From: Sphingobium soli
GTDB lineage: Bacteria > Pseudomonadota > Alphaproteobacteria > Sphingomonadales > Sphingomonadaceae
DNA length: 64,000 nucleotides
Assembly (NCBI RefSeq): GCF_020782245.1
Contig: NZ_JAJGNP010000015.1
Span: 36,492 to 100,491 of the forward strand
Reading direction: 5' to 3'
Shown: positions 18,724-26,881 of the stretch, piece after piece
How the letters are laid out: every line of letters begins with the position of its first letter
How positions within the stretch are numbered: the stretch's first letter is position 1
Program-made: the position numbers and the translations under genes
The notes under the pieces: generated by a model
What the model was told of the DNA's origin: nothing
Databases searched by the model: none
What the model saw: only the letters and a program-made list of their open reading frames with translations

Positions 18724-19557
18724 ATGCCACATATAGTGATGGCGCAGTGCACCGCGCTTCCCGGTCAGGAAGACGCGCTTCAGAGCCACATTGCAAACCT
18801 CGCTAACGCGGTTCGCAAGGAGGCCGGTAACGAAGGGTTCGAGGTGTATCAGCGGCCCGCAACCAAGCGCGGCTGGACGATGATCGAACGATATCGCGAC
18901 CGGGAAGCCTTCGACACGCATCTCAATCAGCCGCACACCAAGTCGTTCAATAATGCGTTGAGAGAACTGGCCGAGGGCGGGGCGTCAGATGTCACCGAAC
19001 TTGCACCGGTCTGCCGGCCGGACGACGCCGCCCCCGGCGTGCGCGGGATTGACCATGTCGGGATTACAGTCCCCGATCTAGACGCGGCGTCCGACTTCTT
19101 GTCCCGTGCGTTCGGTGCGCGAACGCTTTACGATGTGCTGCCCGCCGATGCGGACCCGATGCAGGGCGCTGAGGTGGAGCATCAGCTCGGAATTTCCGCA
19201 GGGGCGCGGATCGAACATATGCGGCTCATGCGAATTGGCGCATCTGCGAATATCGAAATGTTTCGCATCGCCAATGCCGATCAGGCAGACGCCGCCGGGC
19301 TAGTCGATTACGGACTGCAGCACATCGCGCTCTATGTCGACGACATGGACGCTGCCGCAAAGCGACTGACAGAGGCGGGCGGCACCCTGCTGTCCGATCC
19401 GCATCCGCTGGCAGGCGTCGAGGACGGCGAACGCAATTCCGGCGTCTATACCCGAGCGCCATGGGGGGCCTTGATCGAGCTCATCTCCAGTCCCGACGGG
19501 GTCGATTACCCCGCCGATTGTCCGATGCCTCGCTGGAAACCCCAGCCCAACATCTAG
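18724..19557 (+). CDS. ABM (monooxygenase-like) and VOC (glyoxalase-like) fusion protein
   Basis: A 277-residue two-domain protein. Residues 1-100 form an antibiotic-biosynthesis-monooxygenase ferredoxin-like fold (MPHIVMAQCTALPGQEDALQ, FEVYQRPATKRGWTMIERYR, HLNQPHTKSFNNALREL). From about residue 107, IDHVGITVPDLDAASDFLSR begins a VOC metalloenzyme domain, continuing with LQHIALYVDDMDAAAKRL and ending in PWGALIELISSP. The His of IDHVG, the His of QHIAL and the Glu of LIELIS are the usual metal ligands. The start at 18724 follows AGGAG. ABM and VOC domains are rarely joined; together with the downstream EthD protein this suggests turnover of a polyketide-like or aromatic substrate. The function is unknown. 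Confidence 0.7.
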   Translation: MPHIVMAQCTALPGQEDALQSHIANLANAVRKEAGNEGFEVYQRPATKRGWTMIERYRDREAFDTHLNQPHTKSFNNALRELAEGGASDVTELAPVCRPDDAAPGVRGIDHVGITVPDLDAASDFLSRAFGARTLYDVLPADADPMQGAEVEHQLGISAGARIEHMRLMRIGASANIEMFRIANADQADAAGLVDYGLQHIALYVDDMDAAAKRLTEAGGTLLSDPHPLAGVEDGERNSGVYTRAPWGALIELISSPDGVDYPADCPMPRWKPQPNI

Positions 19558-19589
19558 CGCCGATTGCCCAATCTCAAGGAGACATAACA

Positions 19590-19949
19590 ATGATCAAGAT
19601 GACCATGTTCCTGAAACGCAAGGCAGGCATGAGCCACGAGGATTTCGTGAAGCACCATATCGAGGTGCACGGGCCCAAGTTTCGGTCCATTCCAGAAGCG
19701 GAGGCGCATTGCCTGCGCTATATCCAGACGCATCCCTCACCTTTGGAAACCGATGCTGCGGAGAATGCCGATTTCGACGGCACTGCAGAGCTCTGGTTCG
19801 ATAACGAGCGGGGCATGGATGCGGTGCTGACTTCCGACACCTACAAAAAGGTCGTCTTTCCGGACGAGAAAACCTTTCTCGACCACGACAATACGCTGAT
19901 CTTGGTCGGCGAGCAGGTCGAAATCATCGGCGATTATCGTGAGGGTTGA
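19590..19949 (+). CDS. EthD domain protein
   Basis: A 119-residue protein of the dimeric alpha-beta barrel superfamily. The EthD signature is MIKMTMFLKRKAGMSHEDFV followed by HHIEVHGPKFRSIPEA and a C-terminal FLDHDNTLILVGEQVEI. EthD proteins accompany ether-degrading and aromatic-degrading systems; several act in oxidation or lactone handling, but none of these activities can be assigned here. The start follows AAGGAGACATAAC. It lies 32 bases after the ABM-VOC gene and is probably co-transcribed with it under IclR control. Confidence 0.75.
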   Translation: MIKMTMFLKRKAGMSHEDFVKHHIEVHGPKFRSIPEAEAHCLRYIQTHPSPLETDAAENADFDGTAELWFDNERGMDAVLTSDTYKKVVFPDEKTFLDHDNTLILVGEQVEIIGDYREG

Positions 19950-20104
19950 TTTCATCGTTCTCGTGTGTGCTTAAACTCGGCCGATCGGACTATCCCGATT
20001 CATCGGTTCTGCGCGGAAGGTTGTCGTTCGGCTGAGTGGCTATGCGCGGCCTTCCGCGTTTTCTCGTAGGTGATGTAAGCGTTTCTTCGCTTGAGAGAAT
20101 GATG

Positions 20105-20977
20105 TCAGCGAAACTGATAGATCCTTCGCATTAGGTGAAGGACCAAGGCCGCAAGCCAGATCGCCAAGGTGAAATGCAGCAGGTTGACTTTGGCCGACCA
20201 CCCCCCATCCCACAGCTGCGCGCTGAAGGCGATGGCGCCGAGAGCGTTGATCACCCCGTGCATCCACACCGCCGCAAGCGTGCTGCGCCGCGCCAGCAGC
20301 CAGACCCGAGTCATCAGCAGCGACAGGCCTATGACCGTCACCGTATAGGCGGGCAGGTAGAAGCCGAAACTGAGGCCGCCGCGCCATTCGGGCAGGATCG
20401 CCATGATCGGCAGATGCCAGAGCGACCAGATTGCCCCGAGCAGGAGCGAGGCCGGCACTTCGCCGAGGCGGTCAAGCAGGCGCGGGAGCAGATAGCCGCG
20501 CCAACCGCCTTCCTCGCCGAGCGGACCCGCGCCGAGCACGGCGGTGACCACGCCGTTGAAGATTACCGCCGGGAACAGGGTAAGATACGATAGCACCGGC
20601 GGCACGCCGTCCATCGGCACCGGCGTGTAGCCGAGCGCCGCGGTCAGGCCAAGCACCGCGAGCGGTAGCGGCAGGGCGATGGCCGCGATCCCTGCCCAGC
20701 CCATGCGCCAGCGCAGGAATCCGGCCGCCCATTCGCGCAGCCGCCCCTCGCGCGCGCTCAGCACCGCTCCCGCCAGACCCGGACCGAAGGAGCCGACATA
20801 GACCGCGAACAGCATCGGCGTGGCGGTGAGCGAATCCGGTCGTCCGGTCGCGGACCAGATGCCAAGCCAGACGAGCCAGCTGAAGCCGAAAGCGAGCGCG
20901 AGGAAGGTCGCGACACGGGTCGCCCAGGCGGCGGAATGCGGGCACGCGGACGCAGCCCCGGACACGAGGGAACTCAT
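20105..20977 (-). CDS. CPBP family intramembrane glutamic endopeptidase
   Basis: A 290-residue integral membrane protein with about eight hydrophobic segments. The family motif EEGGWRGYLLPRL (EExxxR) near residue 155 and the downstream ASLLLGAIWSLWHLPIM and AAVWMHGVINALG segments provide the Glu and His residues of Rce1/CaaX-type proteases. Members process prenylated or bacteriocin-related proteins or act in immunity; the substrate is unknown here. It is the last gene of a PadR-HAAS-CPBP set, 53 bases after the HAAS gene, with AAGGA upstream of the start. Confidence 0.8.
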   Translation of the reverse strand: MSSLVSGAASACPHSAAWATRVATFLALAFGFSWLVWLGIWSATGRPDSLTATPMLFAVYVGSFGPGLAGAVLSAREGRLREWAAGFLRWRMGWAGIAAIALPLPLAVLGLTAALGYTPVPMDGVPPVLSYLTLFPAVIFNGVVTAVLGAGPLGEEGGWRGYLLPRLLDRLGEVPASLLLGAIWSLWHLPIMAILPEWRGGLSFGFYLPAYTVTVIGLSLLMTRVWLLARRSTLAAVWMHGVINALGAIAFSAQLWDGGWSAKVNLLHFTLAIWLAALVLHLMRRIYQFR

Positions 20978-21029
20978 GGCAATCCTTTCTTGTATTACAA
21001 GGTAATAAAGTAAATTTTTGCACCGGACC

Positions 21030-21623
21030 CTACGTGGGGCGCAGGCTGCGCCGTAGCCACCGGGTCAGCAGGACGTAGAGCAACACGCAGATGGCTAGCG
21101 TCAGCGGCACCGACCACAGGCCGAGCAGGTCCTGGCCGCCGGAAGCGGACACGATCCCGAAGGTCAGCGAGCCGTCCGCCCCGCGGATCAGGCCGACATT
21201 GTCGCCAAAAAAGGGTTTCAGCACGGTCATGGCGGCAAAAATTGCGAGCAGCAGATAGCCCAGCCCGAACAGACCGGCGCGCAGGGCGCGGCCCGAGCCG
21301 GAGCGGATCGCGTGATAGAGCCCGCGCGAGATGAGGGGCGCGGAATAGCGTGCGGTGCCGCGCGCGATCAGCTCGTTGGCGAGCATTGGGCGCAGGAAAT
21401 CGCCCGGGCGGCCGAGCCGGTCGATGGCGCGCTGCAACCGCTCCGCCTCCGCGCCCTGCGTTTCGCTGGCGAAACTGTCCGCCAGATGCATCCGCAGATC
21501 CTCCGCCAGCTCCGCCGCATCGGGCCCGATCAGCGCGACCATCCGGTCGATCTCGGCAACATAGCCAGCCCACAGGTTGCGAGCCTCTGCCTGGGTGAAC
21601 GCGGGCGTGTAAGCGGGGTTCAT
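21030..21623 (-). CDS. HAAS/DUF1700-type membrane protein
   Basis: A 197-residue protein. The N-terminal cytoplasmic half (YVAEIDRMVALIGPDAAELA, RAIDRLGRPGDFL) resembles the alpha-helical HAAS/DUF1700 signalling domain that pairs with PadR regulators. Two to three transmembrane helices follow (GLFGLGYLLLAIFAAMTVL and LWSVPLTLAICVLLYVLL). Its start overlaps the padR stop by four bases (ATGA), so the two are coupled. A role in regulating or assisting the neighbouring CPBP protease is possible but not shown. Confidence 0.6.
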   Translation of the reverse strand: MNPAYTPAFTQAEARNLWAGYVAEIDRMVALIGPDAAELAEDLRMHLADSFASETQGAEAERLQRAIDRLGRPGDFLRPMLANELIARGTARYSAPLISRGLYHAIRSGSGRALRAGLFGLGYLLLAIFAAMTVLKPFFGDNVGLIRGADGSLTFGIVSASGGQDLLGLWSVPLTLAICVLLYVLLTRWLRRSLRPT

Positions 21624-21988
21624 CGATCAATCTCCGGTGCGGTCAGCGCATCAACCGAGGCGACCAACTTCGTCCAGCCCGCGGTCATCGCGTCGAGCAT
21701 GCGGCGGCCATGCGGCGTGACCGAATAATATTTGCGCGGTGCCCCGCCATCGCCCTGCGCCAGACGCGACTTGATAAGATCGTCCTTCGCAAGCCGTAGT
21801 AGCAGTGGATAGATCGTCCCTTCCGACAGTTCGAGCGAGGAGCGCTTGGCAATTCCGGAGATCAGCTCGAAACCGTATTTTTCCCGCTCACGCAAAGCCA
21901 GCAGGATGACCAGTTCGAGCACGCCCTTACGGAGCTGGGTTTCCCAGCGCGCCACCGAATCATCCAACCGAGACTGTTCCTGCGTCAT
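21620..21988 (-). CDS. PadR family transcriptional regulator
   Basis: A 122-residue protein with the PadR winged helix: LRKGVLELVILLALREREKY, GFELISGIA, LSEGTIYPLLLRLAKDDLI and RKYYSVTPHGRRMLD. The last segment is the conserved wing. PadR repressors of this size dimerise and respond to small molecules or membrane stress. It is the first gene of the set with HAAS and CPBP proteins and probably represses the whole set. A TAT-rich stretch at 21990-22030 is the likely promoter. Confidence 0.85.
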   Translation of the reverse strand: MTQEQSRLDDSVARWETQLRKGVLELVILLALREREKYGFELISGIAKRSSLELSEGTIYPLLLRLAKDDLIKSRLAQGDGGAPRKYYSVTPHGRRMLDAMTAGWTKLVASVDALTAPEIDR

Positions 21989-22051
21989 GATTACCTTGTA
22001 TAACCATTATATTTGCATTGCAAGGATATTGGTTATTCCCCCGATGCGCAT

Positions 22052-23341
22052 TCAACGGGAAAGGATTTCGCCCTGTTTGATAGCAAGCCGGGGCTCTCGC
22101 AAGATCGTCAGATCTTTGGAAGGATCGCCGTCATAGGCAATCAGACTGGCTTCTGCTCCTTCCGCAAAACTGCCGATCAGTCGATCTGGAAACAAGGCGC
22201 GCGGCGTTGCCGAGGTGGTAAGGGCAAGCACTTCTTCGGAAGTGAAGACATTTGTCGCATGGAGCGCCTCGACCTCGTCAATCACAGAACCATCGAAGAG
22301 ATCGCTCCCCGCAAGCATTGGGACGCCCGCCGCCTTCAGACGCGTTAAGTTGTCGCGAATTACTGCCAGAAGTTCGGCCCGATCTTCGGGATGAGCAGCC
22401 AAGTAGTAACGTGTGACCGCAACAGTCGGAATGATTTTCGTACCGCGCCGCTTCATCTCGGCAATGGTGGATTCCGACAGACGCAGGTCGGTGGCCGTCA
22501 GTCCCTTCGGAATGCGCGTGTTGAGGTGTGCGACGATGTCTACACCAGAAGCAACGACGCGATCGATGTCGTCGGCACTGTCAACATGCGCGGCAACACG
22601 GGCTCCGATTGCATGTGCGCGCCGAACAACTTCGGGAAGCAAAGCCGTGCTCATCCCTCGGAAACCGTAGCTCGACCGATCCTTCCGCTGCTCCGCCGCA
22701 TGGGCATCGTCGACAACAATCACCTTGATGAGTTCAGGCCTGGTTTCGGCAATCTTCGACCATTTGGCGTCGAGATCGCCAAGGCTGTCGATCGCCCAGA
22801 AGGACTTGTCGATATAGTCTTTTGGATCGTCTGGCATGCCCGCCTGCTTGGCACCTGCCAGCGCCAGCCCGAGAGGGTGCCCGTCCGAACTCGAGAGGGT
22901 CGCCTCTGCCCACAGGACATCAACTCTGCCCGGCCCGCCCAGCACGCCGCGATAACCAGCGATTTCTTCTGCATTCGCCGCCAATTGCGCCGAATAGAAT
23001 ATTCCGCGGCGCAGATAATCGTCGGCAAAGGTAGCTGCCGTCCAAGCATTCTGAAGATTGTGGTTATGGGCATCGGCGAGTGGCGGGAGGACGTATCGGC
23101 CGTCGAGATAAATTCGCACGTCGATTCTGGGCGGGGGGGTCCGCGTGAGCTTTCCATCGATGCTATACCAATGGTCTTCGACGAAGCGCTGGCCGTCGAA
23201 CCACTTGCCACCTTCCAGCGAGAGAGCGGGTTTTGGGAAAGCCGCCGCGATCCGGGGGGGGCCGGCAATTTCGCCTTCGTTCGCAGCGAGCGGGGCAGAG
23301 GCGAGCAAGAGGGCAAGGCATGGGACAGCAAAACGGATCAT
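22052..23341 (-). CDS. Secreted amidohydrolase family protein
   Basis: A 429-residue metal-dependent hydrolase with a signal peptide (MIRFAVPCLALLLASAPLAA). YVLPPLADAHNHNLQNAW holds the metal-binding HxH, AHVDSADD and VAHLNTRI give later His ligands, and MLAGSDLFDG gives the final Asp; the C-terminal ASLIAYDGDP closes the beta-sandwich as in imidazolonepropionase-like or prolidase-like members. The start at 23341 is chosen for the signal peptide; the frame stays open far upstream without a ribosome site. The substrate is unknown. It lies 94 bases downstream of the LytTR regulator gene in the same direction. Confidence 0.75.
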   Translation of the reverse strand: MIRFAVPCLALLLASAPLAANEGEIAGPPRIAAAFPKPALSLEGGKWFDGQRFVEDHWYSIDGKLTRTPPPRIDVRIYLDGRYVLPPLADAHNHNLQNAWTAATFADDYLRRGIFYSAQLAANAEEIAGYRGVLGGPGRVDVLWAEATLSSSDGHPLGLALAGAKQAGMPDDPKDYIDKSFWAIDSLGDLDAKWSKIAETRPELIKVIVVDDAHAAEQRKDRSSYGFRGMSTALLPEVVRRAHAIGARVAAHVDSADDIDRVVASGVDIVAHLNTRIPKGLTATDLRLSESTIAEMKRRGTKIIPTVAVTRYYLAAHPEDRAELLAVIRDNLTRLKAAGVPMLAGSDLFDGSVIDEVEALHATNVFTSEEVLALTTSATPRALFPDRLIGSFAEGAEASLIAYDGDPSKDLTILREPRLAIKQGEILSR

Positions 23342-23435
23342 GACAGCTCCTTGGTCGGGTTGCCGGTCGCTACTATGCTGGCGCATGCCTGCCAGTTTCC
23401 CTGGCGTGAAGCGAGGCTGCGGCGGCGCAAGGCGG

Positions 23436-24140
23436 TCAGCGTGTGCCCAGCGCTTTTTCGAGTTCGCCCCTGAAAGAACGGCTGAAGCGAACCCGCTTGC
23501 CGCCGGCAAGTTCCAGTTCGCCATCGCCATTGCGCCGGGTTTCCATCGCCGTGACGAGGCTGGTGCGCACTACGACGGAGCGATGGACTCGCACGAAACC
23601 AGGACCAAGTTGCGCGAGAAGCGCTGCGACAGGCTGTCGAACAAGATGCACTTCCCCTGCGGCATGAATGCACTGGTAGTGGCCCGCACTCTCTACTGCC
23701 GCGATCAATTCTGTCGCAATGTAGCGTGTCGAGGACCCGTCTCTGATCTCGATGGGCGGGGGCGGCGCGCCATGTCTCGCCTGACGAACGCGTCTCAGAG
23801 CCCGCCCGAGATCGGATGATGCAATCGGCTTGAGGAGATAGTCGAATGCGCCCTGTCGGAAGGCGTCGACAGCCGCAGTCGGGTCGGCAGTGAGGTAGAC
23901 CAGCGCTGGCCCGTGACCGCGCCGGACCAGTTCGCTGCCAAGCGCGACGCCGGTGCCGTCGGGCAGACAGACATCGAGGAATACGACGTCGAAAGCCATT
24001 GCTGTTACAATTTTTCTAGCTTCAGCCAGACTCCTCACTTCAACGACTTGACCGATATCGTCATGGTTTTTCATCAACCGAAGCAGGGCTGCGCTCGCCA
24101 GCAGATTGTCCTCGACAACCAGCACAGACAGGTCAGCCAT
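23436..24140 (-). CDS. LytTR family response regulator
   Basis: A 234-residue protein. The receiver domain (LSVLVVEDNLLASAALLRLM, VVFLDVCLPDGTGVALG with the phospho-Asp, YLTADPTAAVDAF, DYLLKPIAS) is followed by a LytTR DNA-binding domain (RYIATELIAAVESAGHYQCI, FVRVHRSVVVRTSLV, VRFSRSFRGELEKAL). The start at 24140 lies inside the 3' end of the kinase gene, so the two overlap by eight bases. It forms a two-component pair with that kinase; the regulated genes are unknown, the adjacent amidohydrolase being the nearest candidate. Confidence 0.88.
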   Translation of the reverse strand: MADLSVLVVEDNLLASAALLRLMKNHDDIGQVVEVRSLAEARKIVTAMAFDVVFLDVCLPDGTGVALGSELVRRGHGPALVYLTADPTAAVDAFRQGAFDYLLKPIASSDLGRALRRVRQARHGAPPPPIEIRDGSSTRYIATELIAAVESAGHYQCIHAAGEVHLVRQPVAALLAQLGPGFVRVHRSVVVRTSLVTAMETRRNGDGELELAGGKRVRFSRSFRGELEKALGTR

Positions 24141-25191
24141 GTGGCACCTCGAGAATGACGGCAAACTGATCACCGTTAGGCGCTGCAGTCAGGCAGCCCT
24201 TATCTCCATAAAGGATCGCGAGGCGCTGCCTGACTTGGTCCAGACCGGTGCCAAGCCCCCGCGAAGCGCGTGAATCGCGAAGGATAGGATTCGATATGTG
24301 AATTTGTAGCGCGCCGAAAATATCTGTCACCGTCAGTTCGATCTGCCGCGTGCCGTCGGGCAGCGGTGCGCCGTGCGTCAGTGCGTTCTCGATAAGCGGA
24401 ACAAGGATGCGTGTTGGCACTTGCTGCTGCCACAGTCCGTCGCCAACCTCGCGTCTGTAAACCAGCTTTCCATGCAGTTCACGATACAGCGTCACGTGCT
24501 CGTCGACAGCGCCCAGTTCGTCAGCCAGCGTGTGCATTTCCTCTTCCGCTGACAGGCCACTGCGCAGGACGTCGGCCAGCGCCAACAACGCCGCCTCCGC
24601 GCGTTCGGCAGACACGTGCGCCATCTGGGCGATCGATCCCAGCGCGTTCATAAGGAAGTGGGGACTGAGCTCTGCCCTCAGCGCGCGCAGCTCTGCCCGA
24701 GCTGAGCGAACTTCCTGGTTTCGCGCCCTGTTCGCCCATACAAGGGTCTGACCAATGGCGATGACGGCCACATAGGTTGGTAACGCGAACAGAGATGTGA
24801 CCAGCACACGTCTGAGTGCTTCCGATGGCGCCTGCGGCTCACCGAACACTGCGGGCAGGGCTACTGCTCCCAGACCCTCGATCAACGGTAAGAAGCCCGC
24901 AAGGGAGGGGACAAGGCCTATCCCGATCAGCAGCAAGGCAGCGATGGATCGTGCATTGTTCCCTTCTCCGAGAGGATATCTGCGGCACACTGCGAAGAGG
25001 GTCGGCGTTGTCAGAGCCCACGGCAGGAACGTCGCGAAGCAAAGGACGATCGCGCTGGCGAAAGCCCGGAACGACGGATCCGGGCTCGCTGCTAGCGCGG
25101 CAGCCGGTCCCCATGCGATCGCAATGCATGACCATGCAAAGGCAATCCATATCCACAAAATTCGGTATGTGGGGCTGGTCGACGATTCCAT
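24133..25191 (-). CDS. LytS-type sensor histidine kinase
   Basis: A kinase of about 352 residues if started at MESSTSPTYRIL. The N-terminal half has four hydrophobic segments (ILWIWIAFAWSCIAIAWGP, AIVLCFATFLPWALTTPTL, ALLLIGIGLVPSLAGFLPLI and one near YVAVIAIGQTLVWAN). The His_kinase domain has LRAELSPHFLMNALGSIAQM with the phospho-His, and the ATPase domain has VPTRILVPLIENALTHGAP and GLGTGLDQVRQRLAILYG. The frame remains open to 25377, so a longer start is possible. It is paired with the LytTR regulator. Confidence 0.82.
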   Translation of the reverse strand: MESSTSPTYRILWIWIAFAWSCIAIAWGPAAALAASPDPSFRAFASAIVLCFATFLPWALTTPTLFAVCRRYPLGEGNNARSIAALLLIGIGLVPSLAGFLPLIEGLGAVALPAVFGEPQAPSEALRRVLVTSLFALPTYVAVIAIGQTLVWANRARNQEVRSARAELRALRAELSPHFLMNALGSIAQMAHVSAERAEAALLALADVLRSGLSAEEEMHTLADELGAVDEHVTLYRELHGKLVYRREVGDGLWQQQVPTRILVPLIENALTHGAPLPDGTRQIELTVTDIFGALQIHISNPILRDSRASRGLGTGLDQVRQRLAILYGDKGCLTAAPNGDQFAVILEVPHG

Positions 25192-25592
25192 GCGCGGCGA
25201 ATAGGCTGAGCGGCGCTCCGACGACAATAGTGGAACGTTTACTTGTTCAAGCTGATCAAGGTTCACGGTGTCCACCGTGGTGCACGATCTCAGCCCAAAG
25301 TGGGTGGGATCAACCTGTGAAATGGCAGCTTTTGGGGCGATGCGCTCAAACTTCGAACGACCGGAGTTAGGGCGCATAGCCGACCGGGTGGCATGCGCGA
25401 CCCGAATGGCAGGTTTCAGAGAGAGCCGCCACTCGCATCAACGACACTGAATGTCTTGAGTTGGTCGTCACCTGCCGGAAAAGCAGACCGTCAGCACCTG
25501 GGAAACTAAAAATGGATGCTGAGCGTCCGGCATGGGTCGTCCCTCCTTTGAAGCGTTATACCTATGGCCGTCAGGGCCACAGGAGAAGTGTC
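25192..25592. other. Intergenic region containing a dispersed repeat
   Basis: About 400 bases between the kinase gene and the integrase remnant. No gene is supported. It holds one copy of the dispersed repeat (25461-25540) and the hairpin TGGCC-GTCAG-GGCCA at 25565-25579 that precedes the integrase remnant. Confidence 0.5.
25461..25540 (+). repeat. Dispersed intergenic repeat, copy with 61 identical bases
   Basis: Positions 25461-25521 are identical to 53751-53811, from TTGGTCGTCACC through AAAAATGGATGCTG. Similarity fades after about 20 more bases. Flanking sequences differ, so this is a discrete repeat and not part of a large duplication. Confidence 0.85.
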
Positions 25593-26140
25593 ATGGGATT
25601 ATCAGAATTTGATCCCGCTGCTCGCGAGCGGGTGTCTTGAAACGCTGGACGTAAGGTCGGCGCGAAGCGAGCGCTCAAGCCCCGGCAGATATGGGCGATC
25701 CGGTGAAGATCAGGATCAGCGACATAATTTGTGATCGGAAAATTCGAACACGGGCCACCGTTGTACAGCAAAAGACCGGCAGACCGGTTCAGTTTGAACT
25801 GATGACCGATGCTCGCGCCAGCCTGGTCAAGTGGCTGGAACTGCGAGGTGGATCGTTGGAGGAATTCGCATTTCCCAGCCGTACCGATCACGCAGCCCAT
25901 ATCAGCACGAGGCAATATGCTCGCCTCGTCGACGAATGGGTAACAGGAGTTGGTTTGCCCAGCGAAGACTATGGGACTCACTCTCTGCGCCGAACCAAGG
26001 CATCGATCATTTACAAGGCGACCGGCAATCTCCGTGCAGTCCAGATTTTGCTTGGGCACACTAAGATCGAGAGCACGGTCCGGTATCTTGGAGTTGACGT
26101 GGAGGACGCCTTGACGTTGGCCGAAGGCACCGAAATTTGA
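25593..26140 (+). pseudogene. Tyrosine recombinase remnant, paralogue of the gene at 17008
   Basis: The C-terminal 149 codons (from 25691) match the intact integrase closely: VVQQKTGRPVQFEL, YGTHSLRRTKASIIYKATGN and QILLGHTKIESTVRYLGVDV retain the catalytic Arg, His and Tyr. The N-terminal part is broken: a stop follows at about 25638, and the RFYLNQRRRLRDRALFD-type segment present in the intact copy is missing, with KPRQIWAIR running straight into a stop. The deletion removed roughly 90 bases, including the first catalytic Arg region. The gene is therefore unlikely to be active. It has upstream and downstream hairpins like those of the intact copy. Confidence 0.75.
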
Positions 26141-26299
26141 GGTCTGCTGGCTCCTTGCCAGTGTGAGGAGCCAGAACCTTAGCGTAGCGGCTACTGCACA
26201 TACCAGTCATTGCTGAGGCCAAATAGGCTGCCCGGAGCCCGTCGCTGCAGCTTCACTCTGAATTGACCTGCTGTTATGATCGCGCCCAAAGGGGCTCTG

Positions 26300-26881
26300 A
26301 TGCGGATTGTCATTATCGACGACAGCGGACTGCGCGCGACGGTCCTGGAAGAAGGGCTGCGCGATGCTGGCTATGACGACATTCACATCGTTCCACCACG
26401 CGGCGCCTTCGTGGCGCGGCTGGAGCGGATGGCGCCCGACGTCGTGCTGATGGACCTGGGCAGTCCCAGCCGCGATACGCTGGAAGAGATGCTGATGGTC
26501 AGCCGTGCGCTGGCCCGGCCGATCGCCATGTTCGTGGATCATTCAGACGACGCGATGATCGGCGCTGCGATCGACGCGGGTGTATCCGCCTATGTTGTCG
26601 ATGGCCTGCGCAAGGAACGGGTTAAGCCGGTGCTGGAACTGGCAGTGCGCCGTTTCAACGCGTTTGCCAAGATGCAGACGGAACTGGACGAGGCGCGCAC
26701 GGCTCTGTCGGAACGCAAGATCATCGATCGCGCAAAATCCATTCTGATGAACCAGCGCTCGCTCAGCGAGCAGGATGCTTATGCGCTGCTGCGGTCGAGC
26801 GCGATGAACCAGGGCAAGAAGATCGTGGATGTGGCGCAGGCGCTGATTACCGCCAGCGACCTGCTGGGAGGAGGATTATGA
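26300..26881 (+). CDS. nasT: NasT-type ANTAR antiterminator response regulator
   Basis: A 193-residue protein with an N-terminal pseudo-receiver domain (MRIVIIDDSGLRATVLEEGL; VVLMDLGSPSRDTLEEML) and a C-terminal ANTAR RNA-binding domain (LSERKIIDRAKSILMNQRSL, AYALLRSSAMNQGKKIVDVA). In known systems NasT binds a two-hairpin leader RNA and prevents transcription termination when nitrate releases it from NasS. The start at 26300 is used because the receiver fold begins there. Its stop overlaps the nasS start as ATGA. Two matching leader RNAs lie downstream, before the transporter and before nirB. Confidence 0.9.
   Translation: MRIVIIDDSGLRATVLEEGLRDAGYDDIHIVPPRGAFVARLERMAPDVVLMDLGSPSRDTLEEMLMVSRALARPIAMFVDHSDDAMIGAAIDAGVSAYVVDGLRKERVKPVLELAVRRFNAFAKMQTELDEARTALSERKIIDRAKSILMNQRSLSEQDAYALLRSSAMNQGKKIVDVAQALITASDLLGGGL

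Noticed and set aside
22391..23473. Open frame of 360 codons on the plus strand
   Set aside because: Antisense to the amidohydrolase gene, with no ribosome site and no recognisable domain.
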